DNA from: Dehalococcoidia bacterium
GTDB taxonomy: Bacteria; Chloroflexota; Dehalococcoidia; UBA2979
Assembly: GCA_003599735.1 (NCBI GenBank)
Contig: QZJI01000036.1
Coordinates: forward strand, 1 to 58,851
Reading direction: 5' to 3'
Length of the DNA: 58,851 nucleotides
Shown: in pieces, positions 43,670 through 50,940 of the stretch
Layout: every line of letters begins with the position of its first letter
How positions within the stretch are numbered: the first letter of the stretch is position 1
Translations under genes and position numbers: made by a program
The notes under the pieces: model-generated
Told to the model about the DNA's origin: nothing
Database searches by the model: none
What the model saw: only the letters and a program-made list of their open reading frames with translations

Positions 43670-43692
43670 TACTTGAGTAAAACACTCAAGTA
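43670..43692. promoter_or_regulatory. 23-bp palindromic operator upstream of the Rrf2/cys operon
   Basis: TACTTGAGT-5 bases-ACTCAAGTA is a perfect 9-bp inverted repeat, 38 bases upstream of the regulator ATG. On the minus strand TTGCCA (43698-43703) and TTTACT (43675-43680), 17 bases apart, could be -35 and -10 boxes, with the palindrome overlapping the -10 box. This suggests autorepression by the Rrf2 protein. The symmetric site and its distance to the start are seen directly; the binding partner is inferred. Confidence 0.72.
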
Positions 43693-43723
43693 CATCTCTG
43701 GCAAGCGCGAGGGCGTCCCGGAG

Positions 43724-44842
43724 CTACAGCAGCGGCATCGCGCGGCGAGCAGGGGCTGGAACTTCGCTCACGAGGTCGTAGACCCGCTGCGTCTCCCGGG
43801 CGGCCCGCTCCCATGTGAACTCTGCAGCCCGCTGGACACCGCGGACCCGCAGTCCCTCACGGTAGGCCCGATCGGTGATGACGCGGCCGATCGCGACCGC
43901 GATCGCTTCAGGGTCGCGTGGCGACACCAGAGCCGCGGCGTCCCCGGCGATCTCGGGCAGTGACCCACCCGACGATGCCACCACCGGCGAGCCACATGCC
44001 ATCGCCTCCAGCACCGGGAATCCAAACCCCTCGTAAAGTGAGGGCATCACTGTGCACTCGGCACCCGCGTAATAGGCCGGTAGGGCCTCCGGGTGGACCC
44101 GGTCATCCAGGATCACCGACTCCGACACCCGGTATTTCTCGACCAGGCGCTGTGTCTCCTCGCGGAAATTCGACTCGCGCCCCCCGGGGGCACCCACCTT
44201 CACAAGGCGGAGATCGGGGTGCGCACCCGACCGCTTCAACCGGGCGAAGGCCTCGATAAGCGCCGCAAGGTTCTTCCGCGGCTGTTCTGAGCCCACGAAG
44301 AGAAGGTATGGGAACTCGAATGGTCGAGCGTCCACGGGCCGGAACTGCCGATGGTCAACCCCCTCGTACACCACGTGGACGCTCGACTCATCGACGCCCA
44401 GATGCTCCACGAGATCCGCCTTGGTCGTGAGCGAGACCGCGATTACGGCGGAGGCGTGGCGGATACCCCCGTAGTCGAGCCCCAGATAGAGGCGGTCCCG
44501 AAGGTTCGGGCGGTGAATGAGGGGCGTACGGCGCTGTAGGTCGAAGTAACGGATGAGGTCGTGCACGGTGACGACGTACGGCTGCTTCAGAAACCGCCCA
44601 TAGCGCGCAAGGTGATGGTTCGGGAAGTGGATGGCATCGTCCTGCGCACGGAGCAACCTGACGAACTCCACATCAAGGTACAACGAGCGGAGCGTCCCAG
44701 CGCTCACAAGCGACTGGTTGAACCGGCGCACGCTGTGCTCATAGACGTTGGTGGGCAGCTGCCGTACCTCAGGCAGTCGCTCGGCCAGTGCCGACGCATA
44801 CTGATCCATGGAGCCCGTGCCGCTAGTCGTGACGAGGATCAT
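43724..44842 (-). CDS. Glycosyltransferase family 4-type (GT-B)
   Basis: A 372-residue GT-B glycosyltransferase: an N-terminal VVTVHDLIRYFD region, ASAVIAVSLTTKADLVEHLGV, and the C-terminal donor-site motif LPAYYAGAECTVMPSLYEGFGFPVLEAMACGSPVVAS with the retaining E(x7)E. It may add a sugar to a lipid or surface polymer; no neighbours point to a specific pathway. Start ATG 44842 with GGGAGG upstream; the longer frame has no ribosome site. It sits upstream of the operator of the cys operon. Confidence 0.87.
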   Translation of the reverse strand: MILVTTSGTGSMDQYASALAERLPEVRQLPTNVYEHSVRRFNQSLVSAGTLRSLYLDVEFVRLLRAQDDAIHFPNHHLARYGRFLKQPYVVTVHDLIRYFDLQRRTPLIHRPNLRDRLYLGLDYGGIRHASAVIAVSLTTKADLVEHLGVDESSVHVVYEGVDHRQFRPVDARPFEFPYLLFVGSEQPRKNLAALIEAFARLKRSGAHPDLRLVKVGAPGGRESNFREETQRLVEKYRVSESVILDDRVHPEALPAYYAGAECTVMPSLYEGFGFPVLEAMACGSPVVASSGGSLPEIAGDAAALVSPRDPEAIAVAIGRVITDRAYREGLRVRGVQRAAEFTWERAARETQRVYDLVSEVPAPARRAMPLL

Positions 44843-45166
44843 TGCCTCGCCTCCCTTCACCTCTCCGGCGCCGCCGATGCGGCAGCGAGACGTCACGCGG
44901 ACGCCCTGTGGAAACAGGAGGCGAAAGGCAACTGCCTTGGCCTCCGAACGCCTACGGGGTGAGCTGACGGGTTCGGCGTCGGAAGTCGCCTACGCGCCGA
45001 GGCGCGATTCACCCCAGAAGGTGGTTCCCCCGCTCCCGATGCAGATCGGGATTCGGCCCCAGAACCGTACCAGCCGCTAAGCCATGCGCGTCAACCCGCG
45101 AATCTGACGAGCGGTCTTGTCCGCTTTGGATCCGAGCGTGGCCTTGACGAGCAGGGGGTTGTATGT
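44843..45166. other. Divergent intergenic region
   Basis: About 324 bases between the minus-strand glycosyltransferase and the plus-strand DinB gene. I see no gene. A 7-bp hairpin (TCCCGAT-GCAG-ATCGGGA, 45034-45051) lies inside. Both promoters probably lie here, but I cannot assign boxes. The short frames crossing it have no recognisable product. Confidence 0.55.
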
Positions 45167-45676
45167 TTGTCCCTTTCTGGAGGAACCACCATAACAGCCC
45201 CCACCACCCCCGACGAGCGTGCGGTTTACTCCGACCTCCTCGGCTGGCTGCTTGGCCGTATCGCCGACGTTGTCGAAGCCACCCCATCCGCGTTGCTCGA
45301 CACGCCGCCGTACGAGGGTGCCACGGCGGTCGGTGCGATCGCCGCCCACGTCCACGGTGCGACCGTCGCATGGGCGCTCGGGATCGGCGCGGGGCAAGAC
45401 GTCTCCCGCGACCGCGCCGCGGAGTTCGCTTCGTCGGGTGTGCCCGCAAACGAACTCGCTGTGGCGCTCCGGTCGCTCGCGTCACGCATCGATGCTTCAC
45501 TCACTACCCTCGACCCGGCGCGCCTCGACGAGATCGTGATACCGACAACATCGCTCTTCGGCGAAGGCGACCCGCACGCGATGCCTCGACGGCGCGGCTT
45601 CGCGTCCGCGATCCGCCACTGCTCGATCCACCTCGGGCACCTGGAAATGACCGCGGACCTGCTGAACACGCGCTAA
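45167..45676 (+). CDS. DinB/MDMPI-like protein
   Basis: A protein of up to 169 residues with an N-terminal DERAVYSDLLGWLLGRIADVVEAT helix, GATAVGAIAAHVHGATVAWALG with metal-ligand His, and the last conserved helix RHCSIHLGHLEMTADLL. This is the four-helix DinB fold with a His-rich metal site; members include thiol S-transferases and mycothiol-dependent isomerases. The start is unsure: TTG at 45167 has a weak site, while GGAGG is 7 bases before an ATA codon (45191), where the conserved fold begins. Confidence 0.78.
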   Translation: MSLSGGTTITAPTTPDERAVYSDLLGWLLGRIADVVEATPSALLDTPPYEGATAVGAIAAHVHGATVAWALGIGAGQDVSRDRAAEFASSGVPANELAVALRSLASRIDASLTTLDPARLDEIVIPTTSLFGEGDPHAMPRRRGFASAIRHCSIHLGHLEMTADLLNTR

Positions 45677-46185
45677 CGGGGCGCGGCAATCCCCTCTCCA
45701 GAACCGCCCGACGGGGAGCGGTCCGAGGCGATCGAGCCGAAGACGGCGGCTGCCAGGACGGCGACGCACACCACCCACGTCCCGCCGAGGACGACCCAGC
45801 CGTCCCTACTCCCAACTTCACGGCTGAAAGAGCGGGCCGCACGAACCGCGGCGATCCAGCCGAGGATGGCGACCGGCAACCAGAGCGGCGTCAGAGTATT
45901 GAGGAGGAGCGTCCAGAACAGTGCCACTGTCGCGCCCCACGTCAGCAGCGCGACACGTGCCTTTGACTGCCGTGCCCGCGCGCCTGCGATAAGGGTGACG
46001 GCCGAGGAGGCGAACGTCGCCGTGATCAGCGAGACGCCAAGTGCGTCGCCGGAGTCGCGTTGCCGCGCCATGATCACGGTGTAGACGACCGTGATCGCCG
46101 CCGCCGCCAGACCCGCAACGACCGCGAGAAGCCCCGGGCCCGTGAGCGCGCCCGGCCGCAATCGCGCAACCTTGCTGGCAGTCAT
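45673..46185 (-). CDS. Four-helix membrane protein of unknown function
   Basis: A 170-residue protein with hydrophobic segments at about 18-38, 48-68, 78-115 (likely two helices) and 128-150. No catalytic motif is visible, and no family is recognised. It overlaps the convergent DinB stop by 4 bases and starts 15 bases after the third carrier gene, so it may be the last gene of the SAM-riboswitch transcript. Confidence 0.65.
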   Translation of the reverse strand: MTASKVARLRPGALTGPGLLAVVAGLAAAAITVVYTVIMARQRDSGDALGVSLITATFASSAVTLIAGARARQSKARVALLTWGATVALFWTLLLNTLTPLWLPVAILGWIAAVRAARSFSREVGSRDGWVVLGGTWVVCVAVLAAAVFGSIASDRSPSGGSGEGIAAPR

Positions 46186-46200
46186 GGGCGCCTCACGACG

Positions 46201-46479
46201 CTAAGCGCCGCCAGCGACCGCTGGAACGATCGAGACTTCGTCGCCCGACTTCAACGCGGTCGCGGTGCCGGAGAGGAAGCGGACGTCCTCGCCGTTCACG
46301 TAGATGTTCACGAAGCGGCGGATCTCGCCGCCTTCATCCACCAGCCGCTCGCGCATCCCGGGGAACAATCCTTCGAGGGCGGCCACGCAACCCGCCACGT
46401 CAGCGACATCCACGGAAGCGGTGTCCTGGTTCAGCGTCAGGCCCCGGAGCGGGGTAGGGATCTTCACGGTTACAGCCAT
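46201..46479 (-). CDS. Sulfur carrier C (MoaD/ThiS/HcyS-like), ending Gly-Gly-Ala
   Basis: A 92-residue ubiquitin-fold carrier: VKIPTPLRGLTLNQDTASVDVADVAG, IRRFVNIYVNGEDVRFLSG and SGDEVSIVPAVAGGA. The C-terminus is Gly-Gly-Ala. In Wolinella the sulfur carrier HcyS also carries one extra Ala that HcyD removes. It is in the same unit as the NIL-domain gene and the ThrC-like gene, behind the SAM riboswitch. Start ATG 46479 with AAGGA upstream. Confidence 0.92.
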   Translation of the reverse strand: MAVTVKIPTPLRGLTLNQDTASVDVADVAGCVAALEGLFPGMRERLVDEGGEIRRFVNIYVNGEDVRFLSGTATALKSGDEVSIVPAVAGGA

Positions 46480-46524
46480 CGTCGGTTCCTTCTTGTTCGT
46501 TTCAGGTTGCGGGACGGACAGCGC

Positions 46525-46773
46525 CTACGCGCCGCCCTCCACCACATCGCCCAGCGTCGCCTCGTCCACACGGACGCCTTGCGACCGCGCCCACACGAGC
46601 GCGCGCTCGATCTCGTCCGCTTCGCCCTCGAGGCCGAGGACGACCCAGCCGACGGACTTGTCCACGTCAGCCATGCGGATACTGGTGACCACTTTGAACT
46701 CGTGGCCTAGCTGGTACACCAGCGGCTGCTTGATCGACTCCGGACCGAATGTCAGCCGGACATGCTTCTCCAC
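46525..46773 (-). CDS. NIL-domain protein
   Basis: An 82-residue single-domain protein: KHVRLTFGPESIKQPLVYQLGHEFKVVTSIRMADVDKSVGWVVLGLEGEADEIERALVWARSQGV is the NIL ferredoxin-like fold. NIL domains occur on the methionine importer MetN, where they bind methionine, and on proteins of anaerobic homocysteine synthesis. Here it stands alone between the ThrC-like gene (11 bases) and the third carrier, which suggests a sensory or accessory part in methionine metabolism. Confidence 0.9.
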   Translation of the reverse strand: MEKHVRLTFGPESIKQPLVYQLGHEFKVVTSIRMADVDKSVGWVVLGLEGEADEIERALVWARSQGVRVDEATLGDVVEGGA

Positions 46774-46784
46774 CGCCGGCCTCC

Positions 46785-48038
46785 TTATGCCTTCGCGCCC
46801 ACGAGCGCGCCGCGGCGCGCCCGCTGTGCGGCTTCGAACGACTCGATCCGCGGCTCAACGTGCAACGGCTCTTCGAGCGCGTCCACGACCGCCTCCAGCG
46901 TCTTCAAGCCACCGCCGGAGATGATCGCGACCGTCTCCTCGTCGCGGCGGATGAAGCCGGAGGCGACCATCTTCTTCAGGCAACCGATGGTCACCCCACC
47001 GGCTGTCTCTGCCCAGATGCCCTCGGTCTCGGCCAGTAGCTTGATGCCTTCGACGACTTCCTCGTCGGTGACCATCTCGGCGCCGCCGCCCGTCTCCTGC
47101 ATCTGCTTGAGCGCGTAGTAACCGTCAGCGGGGTTCCCGATGGCGAGCGACTTCGCGATGGTGTTCGGCTTCTGGGGCACGAAGTTCAGCGTGCCCTTCT
47201 CGAAGGCCGTCGTGATCGGCGAACAGCCGGCGGCCTGTGCACCGGACATCCGGGTCTTCGGCTCATCGACGAGCCCCGCCTTGTGGAACTCCTGGAACGC
47301 CTTCCAGATCTTGGTGTACATCGAGCCTGAGGCCATCGGTGCGACGAGGTGGTCCGGGGTGCGCCAGCCGAGTTGCTCCGCGACCTCGAAGCCGATCGTG
47401 CGTGAGCCCTCGGCGTAGTACGGCCGGACGTTGATGTTCACAAACGCCCACGGGTACTGCATCGACAGTTCGGTACAGAGACGGTTCACGTCGTCGTACG
47501 AGCCGCGCACCTTCACGACGGTGGGGTTGTAGATGCCAGAACCAACGACCTTCCCCTGCTCCAGGTCGTCCGGGATGAAGACGAAGCACTCCATCCCTGC
47601 CCCCGCCGCGTGTGCCGCGACGGAGTTCGCGAGGTTGCCCGTGGAAGCGCAGGCGATGGCGGTGAACCCGAACTGCCGGGCACGCGCGATCGCGATGGAT
47701 ACCACGCGGTCCTTGAACGACCACGTCGGGTTCACCGTGTCGTTCTTGATCCATAGCGTGTCGAGGCCGATCGCCTTTGCCAGCCGGTCGGCGCGCAGTA
47801 GAGGTGTATAGCCGGTACCGAGGTCGACCTTGTATTCGACATCGCATGGCAGGAATGGCGCATACCGCCAGATCGTGGACGGGCCGCGGCTGATCGAGTC
47901 GCGGCTCACGGCGGCGCGGATACCGTCAAGGTCATAGGCGACTTCAAGCGGGCCGAAGCAGAACTCGCACGAGAATATCGGGTCGAGAGGGTACTCCCGG
48001 CCGCATTCGCGGCAGCGGAGAGCGCGTGCAAAGGACAT
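46785..48038 (-). CDS. Threonine-synthase-like PLP enzyme (possible homocysteine synthase)
   Basis: A 417-residue fold-type II PLP enzyme with an N-terminal zinc ribbon (C9, C12, C24, C27) and the PLP lysine K109 in PTWSFKDR. By family it would turn O-phosphohomoserine into threonine (thrC). The context argues for caution: it is read from a SAM riboswitch and lies with a NIL protein and a sulfur carrier. An enzyme using thiocarboxylated carrier in place of water at the gamma carbon could make homocysteine. The start ATG 48038 has GAGGA upstream; the longer frame passes through the leader hairpin. A true thrC elsewhere in the genome would support the second reading. Confidence 0.85.
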   Translation of the reverse strand: MSFARALRCRECGREYPLDPIFSCEFCFGPLEVAYDLDGIRAAVSRDSISRGPSTIWRYAPFLPCDVEYKVDLGTGYTPLLRADRLAKAIGLDTLWIKNDTVNPTWSFKDRVVSIAIARARQFGFTAIACASTGNLANSVAAHAAGAGMECFVFIPDDLEQGKVVGSGIYNPTVVKVRGSYDDVNRLCTELSMQYPWAFVNINVRPYYAEGSRTIGFEVAEQLGWRTPDHLVAPMASGSMYTKIWKAFQEFHKAGLVDEPKTRMSGAQAAGCSPITTAFEKGTLNFVPQKPNTIAKSLAIGNPADGYYALKQMQETGGGAEMVTDEEVVEGIKLLAETEGIWAETAGGVTIGCLKKMVASGFIRRDEETVAIISGGGLKTLEAVVDALEEPLHVEPRIESFEAAQRARRGALVGAKA

Positions 48039-48080
48039 ATGACGAATCCTCAGTGGACGGTGCTGGTCGGGTGCCTGATG

Positions 48081-48117
48081 AGCCCGAAGTCCGCGCGATG
48101 TCGCGCGCCCTCGGGCT
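48081..48117 (-). other. Stable leader hairpin near the ThrC-like gene
   Basis: AGCCCGA and TCGGGCT form the outer stem and CGCGCG-ATGT-CGCGCG the inner one, with a small internal loop. It lies about 43 bases upstream of the start codon, downstream of the riboswitch aptamer. There is no U-run, so a role in translation control is likelier than intrinsic termination. It may be part of the expression platform. Confidence 0.5.
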
Positions 48118-48191
48118 AGCGCATCACCATGCGGCCCAGGGAGGGTCGTGCCAGCGAGGGAGTCGAGTGTGTCATAGCTCCGGCGCCTTCC

Positions 48192-48312
48192 GTTCATCTT
48201 CCCGGAGGCCGTGTGCCGTCCGGGCCGGAATTCGCACCGTGTCCACCCGGGCGAGGGGGGTCGGTTGCGGCGGGTTCGCAGGGCCGGTGCCCTCCCCCGC
48301 TCTGGATGAACC
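48192..48312 (-). promoter_or_regulatory. SAM-I-type (S-box) riboswitch in the leader of the ThrC-like gene
   Basis: Read on the minus strand, the leader holds the S-box core. P1 is GTTCATC (48305-48311) pairing perfectly with GATGAAC (48192-48198). Between them are AGGGCACCGGCCC (48281-48293), GCAACC (48263-48268) and GGTGCGAATTCC (48227-48238), in the order and spacing of the consensus AGGGACYGGCCC .. GCAACC .. GGTGCYAATTCC .. GAWGATGAG. SAM-I riboswitches reduce expression of methionine and cysteine genes when S-adenosylmethionine is plentiful. The aptamer is well supported; one extra base in the AGGG-CA-CCGGCCC part and the GC-rich P3 differ from the standard, so a SAM-IV variant is possible. 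Confidence 0.85.
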
Positions 48313-48339
48313 GCCAGCCGAAGCCAGCGACTGCAACCG

Positions 48340-48369
48340 AGGCTAGGCGGGCCACGATCATTCTGTCAA
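48340..48369 (-). promoter_or_regulatory. Promoter of the SAM-riboswitch operon
   Basis: TTGACA (minus strand, 48364-48369) is followed after 18 bases by TAGCCT (48340-48345). Transcription would begin near 48333, about 20 bases before P1 of the riboswitch. A perfect -35 box and correct placement support it; the -10 box is weak. Confidence 0.6.
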
Positions 48370-48403
48370 TGAGTACAGTACCGGAACTGCCCCAGGAGGG
48401 CGG

Positions 48404-49690
48404 TTAATGCCGCGTCGCCGGCACTGTCAGGCCACGGAGGACTTCGAAGTACTCCGGAAACGTCTTCGAGACGCACTCCGGGTTCGCGATGCGGATGCCG
48501 GACGCCCGCAGGCCGGTCACCGCGAAGCTCATCGCGATGCGGTGGTCATCGTAGGTCTGGATCTCGGCAGGCTGCGGCGTACCCGGGTAAATGGTGACGG
48601 AATCCCAGTCGCTCTCAACGCGCAGGCCCATCCGTCGCAACTCGGTCGCAGCCGCCACCGGGCGGTCACTCTCCTCGTAGTGAGTCTGCGCGATCCCGCG
48701 CACCGTCGTCGGGCCGTCCGCGAACGGGGCGATCGCCATGAGCGAGGTCGCCACATCACCCATCTGCGTGAAATCGGCGTCGACCCCGCGCAGGCGGGCG
48801 GGGCCCTGCACCTCGATCGAATCTTCGGCGATGCGCACCCGGCAGCCCATGCGCTCCAGCACCGCGAGGATGCCGAGGTCGCCCTGCGCCGACCGGCTCC
48901 CGAGTCGCGGTACGACCACGCGCCCGCCGGTCACCGCGGCTGCGGTAAAAAAGTAGGACGCCGCCGAGGCATCCGGCTCCACGGCGTACGTCCGCGCCTG
49001 ATAGCGCTGACCGGAGGGGACACGGAACCAACGGTCACCGTCCCGCTCCGCGTGCACGCCAAACTCCGCCATCGTCGACAGCGTCATGGTCACGTACGGA
49101 GACGAGACCAGTTCCCCCTCAACCTCGATCTCCACGTCGGCCGAGGCGTACGGCGCGGCCATCAGCAACGCACTGAAGTACTGACTGGAGATATCGCCGC
49201 GCATGACCGCCCGGCCGCCGGCAATGCCTCGCGCGCGTACCTCCACCGGCGGACAGCCGTTGCCGTTCTGGCTGTCGATGTCCACGCCCAGTTGTCGGAG
49301 GCCGTCGATGAGCGGTTGGATCGGGCGCTTCCGCATCGCTTCTGAGCCGTCGACGATAAACGTGCCATGGCCAAGGGCCACCGCCGCCGTCAGGAATCGC
49401 GCGGCAGTGCCCGCGTTCCCCACCATCAGCGTTGCGCCGGTGGAGGGGAACTGCCCGTCGATGCCGGTGACCAGGAACGTATGCGCGTCACGGTCATCAA
49501 TGCGGACTCCCAGCGCTTCCAGCGCGGCGTGCATGTAACGCGTGTCGTCGGAGGACAGTGCCTGGGTGATCTCGGAGCGCCCGTGCGCCAGGGCCGCGAT
49601 TAGCAGGGCGCGGTTCGTGTAACTCTTCGACCCGGGCAACTCGACGACGGCGTCGAACGGCCCCGCAACCGGTTCGATCTCCACGACCAT
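48404..49690 (-). CDS. aroA: 3-phosphoshikimate 1-carboxyvinyltransferase (EPSP synthase)
   Basis: Transfers enolpyruvyl from PEP to shikimate-3-phosphate in aromatic amino acid synthesis. 428 residues with LPGSKSYTNRALLIAALA near the start, GNAGTAARFLTA (PEP site), SSQYFSALLMAAP, and the C-terminal TYDDHRIAMSFAVTGL. ATG 49690 is a normal start. It lies downstream of the glutaredoxin-like and lgt genes in the same direction. The SAM riboswitch leader starts upstream of its stop, so the gene upstream is not in its unit. Confidence 0.97.
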   Translation of the reverse strand: MVVEIEPVAGPFDAVVELPGSKSYTNRALLIAALAHGRSEITQALSSDDTRYMHAALEALGVRIDDRDAHTFLVTGIDGQFPSTGATLMVGNAGTAARFLTAAVALGHGTFIVDGSEAMRKRPIQPLIDGLRQLGVDIDSQNGNGCPPVEVRARGIAGGRAVMRGDISSQYFSALLMAAPYASADVEIEVEGELVSSPYVTMTLSTMAEFGVHAERDGDRWFRVPSGQRYQARTYAVEPDASAASYFFTAAAVTGGRVVVPRLGSRSAQGDLGILAVLERMGCRVRIAEDSIEVQGPARLRGVDADFTQMGDVATSLMAIAPFADGPTTVRGIAQTHYEESDRPVAAATELRRMGLRVESDWDSVTIYPGTPQPAEIQTYDDHRIAMSFAVTGLRASGIRIANPECVSKTFPEYFEVLRGLTVPATRH

Positions 49691-49740
49691 CGAAGGCCCC
49701 CTGCCACTGCCGACCGACAGGCTACACGACCACGCCGACG

Positions 49741-50025
49741 CTAGCCGAGGGCGGCCCGCCGCAGGCGGGCTCGCACGACCGCCGCCCGCACCGCCTCGAT
49801 CTTCACCGGCGCCTGAGCGGCAACCTCGCCGTCCACTTCAATCACAGGGACTTCGAGGAGGTAACGCCGCTCCAGATCAGGGTCACTCGCGATCTCGACT
49901 TCGCGCAGCCGGAACGGGATCGAGCGCCGGAGCGCCAGCAACAGATGGCGGGCAATCTGGCAGAGGTGGCAGTCCGTCCCCATATACAGGACGACTTCCA
50001 CCTCGTCCGCCGGGTCCGCGGCCAC
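49741..50025 (-). CDS. Glutaredoxin/thioredoxin-like (DUF836) protein
   Basis: A 94-residue thioredoxin-fold protein: VEVVLYMGTDCHLCQIARHLLLAL holds a CxxC active-site pair, and the YLLEVPVIEVDGE strand carries the cis-Pro. It is the glutaredoxin-like DUF836 type, of unknown partner. The GTG start is at 50025, 4 bases after the lgt stop, so it is probably coupled to lgt translation. Confidence 0.85.
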   Translation of the reverse strand: MAADPADEVEVVLYMGTDCHLCQIARHLLLALRRSIPFRLREVEIASDPDLERRYLLEVPVIEVDGEVAAQAPVKIEAVRAAVVRARLRRAALG

Positions 50026-50028
50026 TTG

Positions 50029-50892
50029 CTACGCCTTGCGCACGCGTACGCGGCCCGGGGGCAGCGGCGGCGTCATGGGGCGACGCTCGCCTCGACGCCA
50101 CAAGACGACACCGGCCGGGACCATCGCCAGCGCCCCAAACAGGGACATCATCTGAGGCCAGGTAATGTGGAAGATGAACGTCTCCGCTGAATCCATTCGC
50201 AGATAAGAGACGAAGAAGCGCATCACCGCGTACGACGCAAAGAAGAACGTGAAGATGACGCCGTGGCGATAGCGCCATGGCCCTGCCTTCAACCACAGCA
50301 TCGCGCCGAGGATCATGAGGTCGCCCAGCATTTCGTACGTCGTCGCGGGATGGTGCGCCCCGACGAGCAGCGAGTGGGCGAACGCCGGCGAATCAGGGTC
50401 GGTGTAAATCACGCCCCACGGCAGACTCGTCGCTTTCGCTAGGTGTTCGCCGTTGACCAGGTCGCCGAGGCGTCCGATCGCCATGCCGAGGATCAACCCC
50501 GTCCCGCCTATATCGAGGCCCAACGGAATGTCGTAGTGCCTCCACCAGGCGAACAGCAGCGGCCCGGCCACGCCGCCAACCACCGCGCCCCAGACGGATA
50601 TCCCGCCCTCGGTCAGGGCGAGGATCTGGAACGGTGTCTCGCTGTAGAATGACCAGTGCTCCGCAACGAATAGCAGCCGGGCGCCCATGATGCCGCTGGG
50701 GATGCCGATGAGAGCGAGCGTGTACGCGTCGTCCTCATCGTACCCGTGACGGCGGCCCAGCCAGAGCGCGATCTGCACACCCGCGAGGATCCCGACCGCG
50801 GTGAACAGCCCATGCCACGTCAGCATCAACCCACCAATGGTGACGATGCGGGGGTCGAACGGGATCTCGATGGCAAGAACGGGCACGGGCAC
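50029..50892 (-). CDS. lgt: Prolipoprotein diacylglyceryl transferase
   Basis: The membrane enzyme that attaches diacylglycerol to the lipobox Cys of prelipoproteins. 287 residues with about seven helices. LTWHGLFTAVGILAGV near the start, the arginine-rich GMAIGRLGDLVNGEHLAKATSLPWG motif (Arg for phosphatidylglycerol) and HPATTYEMLGDLMILGAML are the family marks. It points to a cell envelope with lipoproteins; one (the M23 peptidase) follows directly upstream in the reading order. Confidence 0.95.
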   Translation of the reverse strand: MPVPVLAIEIPFDPRIVTIGGLMLTWHGLFTAVGILAGVQIALWLGRRHGYDEDDAYTLALIGIPSGIMGARLLFVAEHWSFYSETPFQILALTEGGISVWGAVVGGVAGPLLFAWWRHYDIPLGLDIGGTGLILGMAIGRLGDLVNGEHLAKATSLPWGVIYTDPDSPAFAHSLLVGAHHPATTYEMLGDLMILGAMLWLKAGPWRYRHGVIFTFFFASYAVMRFFVSYLRMDSAETFIFHITWPQMMSLFGALAMVPAGVVLWRRGERRPMTPPLPPGRVRVRKA

Positions 50893-50940
50893 GCTCCTCA
50901 GTCGGCGATGGTGTCTCTACGGTAGCGCCCGTCCGATCGG

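Noticed and set aside
45163-45966. 267-codon plus-strand frame overlapping DinB
   Set aside because: Arg/Pro-rich shadow of DinB and of the convergent membrane gene; no domain.
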